Positions 52,410-60,408 of a DNA stretch of 64,000 nucleotides are shown here, piece after piece (the stretch's first letter is position 1; each line of letters starts with the position of its first letter). The stretch is from NCBI RefSeq assembly GCF_028561565.1, contig NZ_JAQQTE010000004.1, forward strand, positions 141,017-205,016. Reading direction: 5' to 3'. The notes under the pieces are model-generated. The model was not told where the DNA came from. It did no database searches and was given only the letters and a program-made list of their open reading frames with translations. Position numbers and translations under genes: made by a program. The DNA comes from Gilvibacter sediminis (GTDB lineage Bacteria > Bacteroidota > Bacteroidia > Flavobacteriales > Flavobacteriaceae).

Positions 52410-52739
52410 ATGTCAAGACAAAGTGAAACAGGATGTATGATTTGGCTAGGAATTGGAGGGTTTCTACTGCTTATAAACTTTCTAAAAGAAAATCCGATGA
52501 TAATCGTGTACTTAATACTCGGATTAGCTTGTATTTCATTGATATTGTTTTTCCTAAATTTCCTACATACTATATATCTTATAAAATTTAACTCTACAAT
52601 TAAGTCAATTTTAAAATTCAACGAGAAAGAATCGAGAACACATTTTGAAAATTTAATTCAAATCAATCGTACAGAAAAAATCGAAATTGATGAGAGATAT
52701 CTTCGTTTCATTTTATCATCCAAAATATTCGATTGCTAA
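52410..52739 (+). CDS. Small two-TM membrane protein coupled to the Mrr-like nuclease
   Basis: The 109-residue protein has two hydrophobic helices (about 8-24 and 29-55) and a cytoplasmic C-terminal helical tail. No family is recognised. Its TAA stop overlaps the ATG of the next gene (TAATG at 52737-52741), so translation is coupled. The pairing of a small membrane protein with a nuclease is of a kind seen in anti-phage modules, but nothing here proves such a role. Confidence 0.75.
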   Translation: MSRQSETGCMIWLGIGGFLLLINFLKENPMIIVYLILGLACISLILFFLNFLHTIYLIKFNSTIKSILKFNEKESRTHFENLIQINRTEKIEIDERYLRFILSSKIFDC

Positions 52740-53911
52740 TGAAACTTTTCGGAATTAGTTTGTTTAAAGAAAAGCAGGAAAGCCTTGAAATTTTGTACAA
52801 GGATTTAAAAAGAATTCAAAAGGAAATAAATCAAAGTTCAAGAGAGAATCTAGAGACTTTGAAGAAAATTCAACTTGCCAAAAAAGATTTGTCGGACAGG
52901 CAAAAATCTGTAGAATTACTTAAAAAGGAGCTTTCTGAAGGCAATCCATATTTAGCTAGAATAATAGCGGACTTTTATCATTACAGAGACATTAAAGTCG
53001 CTGAATATTTAAGAAGTAAAAAATATCCAGCGATTAAGGCATCAGAAAAAGTAAAGGATTATGCTTCCGAGAATAGAGAATTAAGAAGAAAATTTAAATT
53101 GACCTATAATCGAATAAAACTTTACGAAGAAGTTTTTCCATTCATTTCCGATTTAGAACCAGACGATATTGACTTTATTCTAGAACAGAAAAAGAAAAAG
53201 AGTAAAATATCTGATAACGATGACCCAGTTCGGGAATATGTTCCTGAATACGACAAGCTTACTGAGGAGGAAAGAAACCAAAGAGCATTGAATCGATATT
53301 TAAAAAGCAAAAAAAGCAATTGGGAAGTTGGAAAAATGTATGAACGTTATGTTGGCAGTTTATATGAGTCAAAAGGTTATAAGGTTGAATACGTAGGAAT
53401 AGAGAAAGGATTTGATGATTTAGGGCGTGATTTAATTTGTAGAAATGCAAAAGAAACTCTTGTTATACAATGCAAATATTGGGCATCCCATAAAGAAATT
53501 AGAGAAGCTCACATAAATCAACTTTACGGTACAACAGTTAAACATTTTATTGATGAATTTAAAAATCGCTCTGAAATACTAAAAAACACACTATTTCCAG
53601 AATTGCTTGCAAGAGATGAAGTAAAAATAAAACCCGTATTTTTCACGTCAACAAAATTGTCAAAAACAGCAGAAGATTTTGCTATTGCATTAGGCATACA
53701 AATAATTCAAGAGCATCCATTTGACCAAAATTATCCAATGATAAAATGTAATTTAAACAGCCAAACAGGAGAAAAAATATACCATTTGCCAATTGACCAA
53801 CAATATGACAATGTTCTAATGCAAAACGAGGAAAGAATTTATGTGAGAACCGTAAAAGAAGCAATGGAACTCGGTTGCAGAAGAGCATACCGATGGAATC
53901 CGAACAAATGA
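52739..53911 (+). CDS. Restriction endonuclease-like (Mrr-type) protein with N-terminal coiled coil
   Basis: The start is taken at ATG 52739, overlapping the preceding stop. The 390-residue protein has an N-terminal coiled coil (about 10-75), a helical middle region (about 75-195), and a PD-(D/E)xK nuclease domain (about 200-330). The last shows YERYVGSLYESKGY, the catalytic Asp in GFDDLGRDLICR and VIQCKYWAS (Q-x-K). This resembles Mrr/type IV-like endonucleases common in Bacteroidetes. No methyltransferase is adjacent, consistent with a type IV or a non-restriction function. Confidence 0.85.
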   Translation: MKLFGISLFKEKQESLEILYKDLKRIQKEINQSSRENLETLKKIQLAKKDLSDRQKSVELLKKELSEGNPYLARIIADFYHYRDIKVAEYLRSKKYPAIKASEKVKDYASENRELRRKFKLTYNRIKLYEEVFPFISDLEPDDIDFILEQKKKKSKISDNDDPVREYVPEYDKLTEEERNQRALNRYLKSKKSNWEVGKMYERYVGSLYESKGYKVEYVGIEKGFDDLGRDLICRNAKETLVIQCKYWASHKEIREAHINQLYGTTVKHFIDEFKNRSEILKNTLFPELLARDEVKIKPVFFTSTKLSKTAEDFAIALGIQIIQEHPFDQNYPMIKCNLNSQTGEKIYHLPIDQQYDNVLMQNEERIYVRTVKEAMELGCRRAYRWNPNK

Positions 53912-53923
53912 AAACAAAAAAAC

Positions 53924-54065
53924 ACTGCTCACATCATTGGCTATGAACAATTGGGACTTAAGTGATAAAGCAAAAGTATAAACATAATAAAAAGGTCGGT
54001 GCTAAACCGAACAGTTAGGGCATAAACCCCAACTGTTCATAGCCGTTACCGTTGTGCAACATTGA
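53924..54065 (+). repeat. Long intergenic inverted-repeat element with ACCGTTGTG end
   Basis: Arms GGCTATGAACA (53938-53948) and TGTTCATAGCC (54033-54043) pair perfectly. The pairing extends inward as TTGGG/CCCAA with one mismatch (16 of 17 positions). A second possible hairpin, GAACAGTT-GGG / CCC-AACTGTTC (54008-54037), competes for the right arm, and TCGGT/ACCGA forms a small inner stem. It begins AACACTGCTCACA and ends with GTTACCGTTGTGCAA, an architecture I remember from the gaps between accessory genes in other flavobacteria. Confidence 0.75.
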
Positions 54066-54088
54066 ATTAAAACAAGAAAATATATAAT

Positions 54089-54532
54089 ATGAGAAAAATT
54101 ACATTGATTTTATTCTACCTTTTAACATTAACTATATTCGGATGTAAAGAAAATGGACAAAAATCATCGGCTGAACTAAGAATGGAGCTGAAAATGCAGG
54201 AAGATAAGAATCCAATGCAATACCTAGAATTAGAAGATGTTAATATGAAAGGTAATAAAATTAAAGAAGCGAGTTTATTTTCAAGTGCGAAATACGACGG
54301 ATACTTAGTCACTGGTCAAGTTAAAAATAGGGCTTCAATCGCAAAATATAAAGACTTGGAAATTACTGTTGAATTTTACTCAGAAACTGAAACGTTAATT
54401 GGAAGTGAATCGTTCATAATCTATGAATATTTTGAGCCGAATTCAACACAAAGTATTTCATTGAAAATTCAACCACCAAAGGCAATGAAGGCGTTTAAAG
54501 CTGGTATAACAGGGGCTTTACCAGCTTATTAA
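54089..54532 (+). CDS. Lipoprotein with FxLYD-like beta domain
   Basis: The 147-residue protein has an SPII signal (MRKITLILFYLLTLTIFGC). A short charged linker is followed by a single beta-sandwich (about 55-145): VTGQVKNRASIAKYKDLEI, then EFYSETETLIGSESF and SLKIQPPKAMKAFK. The pattern G-x-V-x-N-x-(18)-V-x-F-Y resembles FxLYD/DUF3426-type domains. Function is unknown. It is bounded by the inverted-repeat element on its left and a family F element on its right. Confidence 0.75.
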   Translation: MRKITLILFYLLTLTIFGCKENGQKSSAELRMELKMQEDKNPMQYLELEDVNMKGNKIKEASLFSSAKYDGYLVTGQVKNRASIAKYKDLEITVEFYSETETLIGSESFIIYEYFEPNSTQSISLKIQPPKAMKAFKAGITGALPAY

Positions 54533-54576
54533 TATGATTTGGCTTTGGACGAAAAACGTTGCTTAACAACCCATAT

Positions 54577-54624
54577 CCCACAAAGAGAAAGGTCTAGTAG
54601 ACCTTTTGATGAGCGGACATTACA
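54577..54624 (+). repeat. Family F element, copy 2
   Basis: CCCACAAAGAG, a perfect hairpin AAAGGTCT-AGT-AGACCTTT (54588-54606), then TGATGAGCGGACATT. The flanks match the copy at 57834-57884 (CCACAAAGA before the hairpin, GATAAGGGGACCTT after it), while the stem sequence is different but still perfectly paired. Confidence 0.7.
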
Positions 54625-54684
54625 CAGCAATCATCGCTGAAAAGGCGAGGGCTGGTTTGAATCTTCAAAAAAAGAAAATTAACA

Positions 54685-55419
54685 ATGAATGACCTTTTGA
54701 ACTTTATAGATAAAAGTAAAGAACTGATTTCAATCATTCTAACAATAGGAATCTTCATTCTTGGCTACATCTTGGAAAGAAAAGCTAGACGTATTCAAAG
54801 AACGATGACATGGAAAGAGTATCGAACCCCAATTTTAGAATTCGCTAATGAAACAATTGATGTAATGTCCGAACTTGAAGGTCTTTGCGAAATGGATCCG
54901 GAAAAATTAGAACAAGAGTTTTATAACAAACGCAATGAATTAATAAACAAATTATCTTCTTTAAGAGATAAAGGGAAATTAATAATCCCTAATCAAGCAC
55001 CAAACCTTCACGGTAATTGGAAAAGAGAGGCGTATAAAGGAGAAAGGCACGTAAGTCTCGATTGCATAATATCTACTTACTACTTGGCAATTGCGCTTGA
55101 TTTTAAAAAAGGACGCTACAATAAACAATCTTTCAATCTTATCAGGATTTCTGAATTAGATTTTACAAATAAATCGATTGGTTGGAAAAGGCATCCGAAT
55201 ATTATTCAGGGAATTAAAATATTGAAGGCATTAAATGATTTACCACATCAATATAGTTATGAAGGGTTTGAAAAAAGGGGATGGTCAGTAAAAAAGGGGA
55301 TTGTTGAGTCAAAAAGGCAATTTACCTCAATTATCCAACAAATGGTGAACACCCAAGCATGGGTTGATGAAACCAAAAAATACGAACCAAAATCAATAAA
55401 GCCAGAGAACGCCCGTTAA
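54685..55419 (+). CDS. Single-TM protein with large cytoplasmic domain, unknown
   Basis: The 244-residue protein has one hydrophobic helix (about 14-29). A basic stretch (ERKARRIQRT) and a helical soluble domain follow, with the conserved-looking segments WKEYRTPILEFANETIDVM and SLDCIISTYYLAIALDFKKG. I do not recognise the family. The positive charge after the TM suggests that the long C-terminal part is cytoplasmic. AT-rich codon use matches its neighbours. Confidence 0.75.
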   Translation: MNDLLNFIDKSKELISIILTIGIFILGYILERKARRIQRTMTWKEYRTPILEFANETIDVMSELEGLCEMDPEKLEQEFYNKRNELINKLSSLRDKGKLIIPNQAPNLHGNWKREAYKGERHVSLDCIISTYYLAIALDFKKGRYNKQSFNLIRISELDFTNKSIGWKRHPNIIQGIKILKALNDLPHQYSYEGFEKRGWSVKKGIVESKRQFTSIIQQMVNTQAWVDETKKYEPKSIKPENAR

Positions 55420-55609
55420 AGTTCCCCCTCCCCAAAACACTAAACTCTCTTTTTGATAAATAGATCCCAAACCAAGCACCCCTTCAAAACCTCCCCAGAA
55501 ACAACTAACTTAGAACACCTACGCAGTTAATATACTATTGTCCCGAGACAGGGTATTACAGCAGCATAAGAGACCGTCACCCCCAACACCTCACAACCTC
55601 CAACGACCA
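55420..55609 (+). promoter_or_regulatory. C-rich, G-poor intergenic stretch, possible rut site
   Basis: After the stop of 54685-55419, about 115 nt contain roughly 39 C and only about 8 G by my count, in clusters such as TTCCCCCTCCCC and CACCCC. A C-over-G bubble of this length following a gene is the known signature of Rho-utilisation sites. No convincing hairpin terminator is present. This is a reading of composition only. Confidence 0.4.
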
Positions 55610-56131
55610 GTGAATACCATTGAAATCAGATTAGCGAAAAAAGAAGATGCACAATGTATTGCGCTACTTGGGAGAGTAACGTTTACGGAAACGTTTGGAC
55701 ATTTTTTTAGAGATCAAAAAGATCTGATCGATTACTACAATTTGACATTTTCAGTTCAAAAAATTGAAGATGGAATTAAGAAACCAAACAACATTTTCTG
55801 GATAGCTTTTGTAGACCGATTACCTGTAGGATATGCAAAACTTAAACTGCATTCCAGTTCAGAATTTATTGAATCAAAAGACGTTTGCCAACTTCAGAAA
55901 ATCTACGTTTTGAAAGACTTTCTGTCAATGAAAATTGGATTTAAATTACAAGATCATCTATTAAGAAAAGCAAAGGAATTGAATTTTAATAAAGTTTGGC
56001 TCTCCGTGCTTAACAGCAACGAGAGAGCAATAAATTTTTACAAAAAAAACGGGTTTGAAAAAATCGGTAATCACGATTTTCAAATTGGAAAAGAAAATTT
56101 CGAGTTTATTGCAATGAAAAAAGAACTTTAA
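55610..56131 (+). CDS. GNAT family N-acetyltransferase
   Basis: The start is placed at GTG 55610 (MNTIEIRLAKKEDAQCIALL). The longer frame from 55538 would begin in G-poor non-coding sequence. The 173-residue protein has the GNAT pattern: a first helix, PVGYAKLKLHSS, LQKIYVLKDFLSMKIGFKLQ (acetyl-CoA loop), and VWLSVLNSNERAINFYKKNGF. The loop lacks the usual R-x-x-G-x-G, having MKIGFKL instead, similar to PaiA-type spermidine acetyltransferases. Cytosolic; substrate unknown. Confidence 0.9.
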   Translation: MNTIEIRLAKKEDAQCIALLGRVTFTETFGHFFRDQKDLIDYYNLTFSVQKIEDGIKKPNNIFWIAFVDRLPVGYAKLKLHSSSEFIESKDVCQLQKIYVLKDFLSMKIGFKLQDHLLRKAKELNFNKVWLSVLNSNERAINFYKKNGFEKIGNHDFQIGKENFEFIAMKKEL

Positions 56132-56139
56132 AAGACAGT

Positions 56140-56195
56140 GGTTAATAACGGCTAGAAGAATTGCTTTAAATCGACTCTCAGCCATAACTTGAACC
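56140..56195 (+). repeat. Imperfect inverted repeat between genes
   Basis: Left arm GGTTAATAACGGCT (56140-56153) can pair partly with AGCCATAACTTGAACC (56180-56195); GGCT/AGCC and GGTT/AACC are exact. The same GGTTAATAAC string recurs just after the stop of the next gene at about 56904, ahead of the family E element. Confidence 0.4.
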
Positions 56196-56201
56196 AAATT
56201 T

Positions 56202-56897
56202 ATGATAAACAAAACCTCTCTAATATTAATTATGGGAATATTAAGCTTCTTTGGTTTTAAATCTAGTAGAACCGAGACTGTCACTTATGAAGAGCAAATT
56301 GAAGTTTTTAAAACACTAGGATATGAATTTGCAGGGGGTGTTACGAAAGAAATGATTTTGACTGATGGTTATGGAGAAGCGATGTGGGATCAAATCCGAA
56401 AGGAAAGGCTGCAACAGATAGAGGAGAAACCCTTCTCTCGACTCTATTTTTATTATGGTTGGAGCAGTCCGAAAATTCCAAGCTTGAATTTTAGCGACAA
56501 ATGCATTTGGTTTGACCTTGAATTTATCGACTCGCCGGATCAGTATATCCATTTTATGGAAAGAATGGGAACTATAACTGAAGGCGAAATTGAATACACT
56601 GAAATTTCTATTGTAGTTGATGATGAAAATTATGAATGGATTCACTTTAAAGTAAATGGAATTAGTAAAAAATGGAAATTGCAAAAAGTAGGTTTCATTG
56701 CTGATTCATTTTTTAAAAGGTTTTCGTATTTAACAGATGAATTGAATACAAAGGGTAAATACACGTATTATGATGAAGGTGGACAACAATTTGTAATTGA
56801 CTATGCTACAGAAAGTGAACAAAAGGAATTCAATGAAAAAACTGGCTTGAATAGAGAATGGTTGGATGAAGGAAATCATTTTACTGAGCCAAAGTAA
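56202..56897 (+). CDS. Exported protein, unknown
   Basis: The 231-residue protein has a weak N-terminal signal or anchor (about 1-20). The body is aromatic- and Glu-rich, with a segment FYYGWSSPKIPSLNFSDKC and a C-terminal region ending EFNEKTGLNREWLDEG. I do not recognise the family. It could be an immunity-type or extracytoplasmic cargo protein, but nothing shows this. It is followed by the family E element copy 3. Confidence 0.7.
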   Translation: MINKTSLILIMGILSFFGFKSSRTETVTYEEQIEVFKTLGYEFAGGVTKEMILTDGYGEAMWDQIRKERLQQIEEKPFSRLYFYYGWSSPKIPSLNFSDKCIWFDLEFIDSPDQYIHFMERMGTITEGEIEYTEISIVVDDENYEWIHFKVNGISKKWKLQKVGFIADSFFKRFSYLTDELNTKGKYTYYDEGGQQFVIDYATESEQKEFNEKTGLNREWLDEGNHFTEPK

Positions 56898-56946
56898 AAA
56901 CTGCGGTTAATAACACATGCTTTACCAAAAACTCAGCTAACATTCG

Positions 56947-57056
56947 CCATCACTCACAAAACCTTGATGGCAGAGAAGAAAGTTTAATTTAACAAGAAAC
57001 AACGCTGCGTGTAGCGTAGCACGGAAGGTTCGCATGGTGTTTAAACATGAGCGTTG
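56947..57056 (+). repeat. Family E element, copy 3
   Basis: The module CCATCACTCACAAAACC, GCAGAGAAGAAAG and TTTAATTTAACAAGA is followed by arms CAACGCT (57000-57006) and AGCGTTG (57050-57056) around GTGTAGCG and GGTTCGCATG. Relative to copy 1 the arms differ in sequence but remain complementary (CAACGT/ACGTTG there). Confidence 0.78.
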
Positions 57057-57069
57057 ACAACTATTGTAA

Positions 57070-57819
57070 ATGAAATACTGTTTTTATTTTATACTAATAT
57101 TCGCGTTTGGCTGTGATCAAAATAGAGACAGCACAAATGGTACAACATTAGAGGTTCCAGGTACTTATAAAATCATTCAAAATGAGGGTGTAGAAAACGC
57201 AGACTCATATATAGAACTGAATGATTCTACAGCTGTTGTATATTATCTTTCTGAATCCAGTAATCATCCATTTGTTCTTCATAATTATTCAATTAATAAT
57301 GTAGATAGTAATAATTACCTGCAGTTACCATTGTCTACAAATAGGACGTTTCTTATTCAGAGCACGGAAAACGGAAGTACCTTACTTTATCCGACTTTTG
57401 GGAGTAAAGACACTCTGGAATTGGAATACCAAAGTAAAAAATGGAAGCTAGAAGATATTGAAGGTTCTTGGGTAAATTCCATTTACTTAGAAAGAGAGAA
57501 AAGTAGCTTTCCTCCACCACCAATAATTTTGGATTCTATCGATGAGAGCGCACTATTACCGTGGCCTCCTAATATTGTTTTATCTAAGGACACAATTATT
57601 TTTAATGAATACATATCGAAGAAATCATCAATACAATTTGATCCCTCGAATCAGTTGATTAAAATGAGCTTGTATAGACCATTTCAATATTATAAAGATG
57701 CCGTTTGGAAAATAAAGTCGGTAACAGATTCTACCATGATTGTAGATCAGTATCAATTTTCCTTGGATTCATTGAAAACTTATGTGATACGAGATCAATT
57801 GTATAAAAAGCAACAGTAG
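57070..57819 (+). CDS. Lipoprotein, unknown
   Basis: The 249-residue protein begins MKYCFYFILIFAFGC, an SPII signal with Cys15. The mature part is beta-rich with Asp/Ser/Asn (YIELNDSTAVVYYL, YSINNVDSNNYLQL). The last third has VLSKDTIIFNEYISKKSSIQFDPS and a strand series ending MIVDQYQF. There is no recognised family. It may bind a ligand in the periplasm. It is placed 13 bp after a family E element and is followed by a family F element. Confidence 0.75.
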   Translation: MKYCFYFILIFAFGCDQNRDSTNGTTLEVPGTYKIIQNEGVENADSYIELNDSTAVVYYLSESSNHPFVLHNYSINNVDSNNYLQLPLSTNRTFLIQSTENGSTLLYPTFGSKDTLELEYQSKKWKLEDIEGSWVNSIYLEREKSSFPPPPIILDSIDESALLPWPPNIVLSKDTIIFNEYISKKSSIQFDPSNQLIKMSLYRPFQYYKDAVWKIKSVTDSTMIVDQYQFSLDSLKTYVIRDQLYKKQQ

Positions 57820-57833
57820 CCAACCACCCGAAT

Positions 57834-57884
57834 TCCACAAAGATTAAAGTCCAGCCGACTTTGGGATAAGGGGACCTTGAAACC
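57834..57884 (+). repeat. Family F element, copy 3
   Basis: TCCACAAAGATT, a hairpin AAAGTC-CAGCC-GACTTT (57846-57862), then GGGATAAGGGGACCTTGAA. It ends 8 bp before the next ATG, so it could also carry the leader of 57893-58171. Confidence 0.7.
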
Positions 57885-57892
57885 CAATTAAA

Positions 57893-58171
57893 ATGAAACC
57901 TGATTTTGAGAAATATAAAGACCGATTATTTAATGATCTTTTGAGTGGAAGTCACCATGAGCGATTTATGGCTTTGATAGAACAACTTCATAATCAGGGG
58001 AGTACGAAAAAGGAAATTCATGAGTTGTTTCTGGAGTTCCATAAAGCAATTCAGATTGACCCAAGAACCAAAGAGAAGGAAGTAGTTTATGATAATTTAA
58101 GCGATTTCATGGATGGATTTGTGGATCATGGAGTTGGATTTAAAATTCTTCCGAATGAATCGTATAAATGA
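57893..58171 (+). CDS. Small acidic/basic helical protein, unknown
   Basis: The 92-residue protein is predicted to be mostly helical, without a signal or TM (MKPDFEKYKDRLFNDLLSG). The segment STKKEIHELFLEFHKAIQI resembles the helix pattern of several short Bacteroidetes cargo proteins, but I cannot name it. It is probably cytosolic and lies between the F element and the next membrane protein. Confidence 0.65.
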   Translation: MKPDFEKYKDRLFNDLLSGSHHERFMALIEQLHNQGSTKKEIHELFLEFHKAIQIDPRTKEKEVVYDNLSDFMDGFVDHGVGFKILPNESYK

Positions 58172-58252
58172 AAGGCAAACGAGTTAAAACAAAAGATAAA
58201 GCGCCGTAAACGTGCTATTTTAAAGACCTTCGACAGCAATAAATAAAGTAAT

Positions 58253-58615
58253 TTGATCTCTAAAGAAGTAAAGGAAAAGGCAATCTTGTCCACTCAGTAT
58301 AAAATTGACAAGCTGAAACGGGAAACTGGTATTTTCAAAAGAAATAAATGGAAAACCATAGGGTTTGGAGTGTTGATTTCAATTTTGGGACCTTTATATA
58401 ATTCGGAATCTGATCCTTTAGGAAGATCTAGAAATGCCCTTGAGGTTAGTGAGACCAGTCACCTTAAACTCACCATTATTACCGCAATTTTTTATTTTGT
58501 CTTTGTAGTGATTGCCCATTATGTCTGGAAAAAGAACGACGAACGTAGGTTGAACGCTTTGGAAAAGAAGAAAGCGCAGTTAGAATTGGAAATGGAACTT
58601 TTTCATTCAGAATAA
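58253..58615 (+). CDS. Two-TM membrane protein, unknown
   Basis: The 120-residue frame begins with TTG at 58253 (no ATG fits upstream). It has a helical cytoplasmic N-terminus (about 1-30), two hydrophobic helices (about 36-52 and 74-92), and a charged C-terminal coiled coil (KKNDERRLNALEKKKAQLEL). Function is unknown. The 80-bp gap before it shows no clear element. Confidence 0.6.
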   Translation: MISKEVKEKAILSTQYKIDKLKRETGIFKRNKWKTIGFGVLISILGPLYNSESDPLGRSRNALEVSETSHLKLTIITAIFYFVFVVIAHYVWKKNDERRLNALEKKKAQLELEMELFHSE

Positions 58616-58713
58616 TTTAGTTCGACCCACACCTCATTTCCCCGCTTTAGAAATAAATCCCAGCATCAGAAACAACAAACAATAACTCCGCTTTAAAATG
58701 TTTAAGTTAGCTC

Positions 58714-60363
58714 ATGGAAAAGACAAGATCTTCAGAAGATTCCCATAAGAACGCCGCTGTGGCCTGGCCCGAATTATCTGCAGAGATGATCGAGATTTTA
58801 AAGCAAAACGGCACGGAGCAAAGCCTCAAGGAAGGAGAGGTTTTCTTTGAAGTTGCGCAAGACACTTATGACTTTGCTTATATCACAGATGGCGCCTTGA
58901 GTATAGTCGATCGCGCGAAAGGGCAACGGGTCATCAGCATTAAAGAAGGACAATTTGTAGGTGAAATTGGCATGCTGATGGGGCAAAAGACCTTTTTGGC
59001 GGGAATTGCAGATTGTCCAACCACGCTGATTCGGGTTCCGTCAGAACGGATCTTGGAGCTCATAAGCGCAGTCCCAGAACTGGGTGACATCTTGGTTCGT
59101 GCCTTTACCGCGCGCAGGCATATGCTCATAGAGTGGGGTGAAGGCGGTATTGTGCTGGTTGGAGAAGTGAATAACAGCAAGACCAATCGACTTTTGGAGT
59201 TTCTAAACAGGAGCCGTATTCCGCATCGGTTTGTCAATATTGATGACACAGCGGAGATAGAAGATCTATCCAAGGTATGTACCATTCCCGATTCTCGATG
59301 CTTTGCGGTGGTGGGTAATTCTAAAGTCATTGAAAAACCGAGTCCCATCAATATATCGGCCTACCTGGGTTTAGATCTGGAGTCGGAGGTCAATGAGGTG
59401 TATGATGTCATCGTTATTGGCGCAGGACCTTCTGGTTTAGCAGCTTCCATTTACGCCAGTTCAGAAGGCTTAAAGACCCTCGCCATAGAAGATATTGCTA
59501 TTGGTGGTCAAGCCGGGACTTCATCTAAGATTGAGAATTATTTTGGCTTCCCAACGGGCATCTCAGGCAGTGAGTTGGCCTATAACGGGGAGATCCAAGC
59601 CATAAAATTTGGAGCCAAGATCACGGTCCCAAGAAGGGCTGTTGGCTTGACAAATAAGAACGATCGATTCTGTATCAAATTAGATGACGGAAGATCGGTT
59701 TATGGCAAGTCGGTTATTTTGGCCAACGGCGTACAGTACCGCAGACTCGATGTTGATCGTATGAGTGATTTTGAAGGAAAGGGAATCTACTATGCAGCAA
59801 CTGAACTGGAGGCCAAATTTTGCAAAGGAACCAATGCGGTGATCATTGGCGGCGGAAACTCTGCCGGGCAGGCCGCGATGTTCTTATCAAGACATGCCGA
59901 AAAAACATACCTAGTGGTGAGAAGGGACGACTTAAGCGCCACCATGTCTTCTTATTTGTCGGACCGAATTGAAAAGGATCCGAGAATTGAGATCGTCACC
60001 AACTCAGAATTAAAAGGGCTTAGAGGCACCGATCGCTTGAGTTCCATAGAATTACACAACGCCAAAACAGGACAAACACAACAGATAAGCACTACCGCCT
60101 TATTCATCATGATAGGAGCAGTGCCTAACACGAATTGGTTAGACAGTGCGGTGCAACTTGATGATAAAGGCTTCATCGAGACCGGGATCGATGTAGGCCG
60201 ATCAGATGCTCCTTATGAAACTTCACTCTCTGGGGTTTATGCTGTAGGAGATATCAGAAGTGGATCCGTTAAGCGAGTAGCCTCTGCCGTTGGAGAAGGA
60301 TCTGTGGTAGTATCTTATGTGCACAAGTATTTGAGTGAAAACAAATTTTCGGGGCCCGTTTAA
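58714..60363 (+). CDS. Cyclic-nucleotide-binding-domain / thioredoxin-reductase-like fusion, without CxxC
   Basis: The 549-residue protein has an N-terminal CNB domain (about 20-135; GQFVGEIGMLMGQKTF) and a thioredoxin/glutaredoxin-like module (about 145-215). A FAD/NAD(P)-binding reductase follows (about 228-549; first GAGPSG at 236-241, second GGGNSAG at about 380, and final GVYAVGDIRSG). The redox CxxC of true thioredoxin reductase is replaced by GIYYAATELEAKFC, and the middle domain has no CxxC either. The phosphate-binding Arg of cAMP-binding domains is also missing. Base composition is like the core genes, unlike its neighbours. It is a cytosolic flavoprotein, substrate unknown. Confidence 0.9.
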   Translation: MEKTRSSEDSHKNAAVAWPELSAEMIEILKQNGTEQSLKEGEVFFEVAQDTYDFAYITDGALSIVDRAKGQRVISIKEGQFVGEIGMLMGQKTFLAGIADCPTTLIRVPSERILELISAVPELGDILVRAFTARRHMLIEWGEGGIVLVGEVNNSKTNRLLEFLNRSRIPHRFVNIDDTAEIEDLSKVCTIPDSRCFAVVGNSKVIEKPSPINISAYLGLDLESEVNEVYDVIVIGAGPSGLAASIYASSEGLKTLAIEDIAIGGQAGTSSKIENYFGFPTGISGSELAYNGEIQAIKFGAKITVPRRAVGLTNKNDRFCIKLDDGRSVYGKSVILANGVQYRRLDVDRMSDFEGKGIYYAATELEAKFCKGTNAVIIGGGNSAGQAAMFLSRHAEKTYLVVRRDDLSATMSSYLSDRIEKDPRIEIVTNSELKGLRGTDRLSSIELHNAKTGQTQQISTTALFIMIGAVPNTNWLDSAVQLDDKGFIETGIDVGRSDAPYETSLSGVYAVGDIRSGSVKRVASAVGEGSVVVSYVHKYLSENKFSGPV

Positions 60364-60408
60364 AAAATTACGCCTCAGCGGACTATCTTTTACATCGAAT
60401 TAAATCCA

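Noticed and set aside
54556-54562. GCTTAAC matching the attC RYYYAAC half-site, also at 63659-63665
   Set aside because: No GTTRRRY partner at a suitable distance was found, and other elements lack it, so I do not call canonical attC sites.
55538-55609. N-terminal extension of the GNAT gene from an upstream ATG
   Set aside because: The extension lies in G-poor non-coding sequence, is Pro/Arg-rich, and the GNAT fold begins at the GTG 55610.
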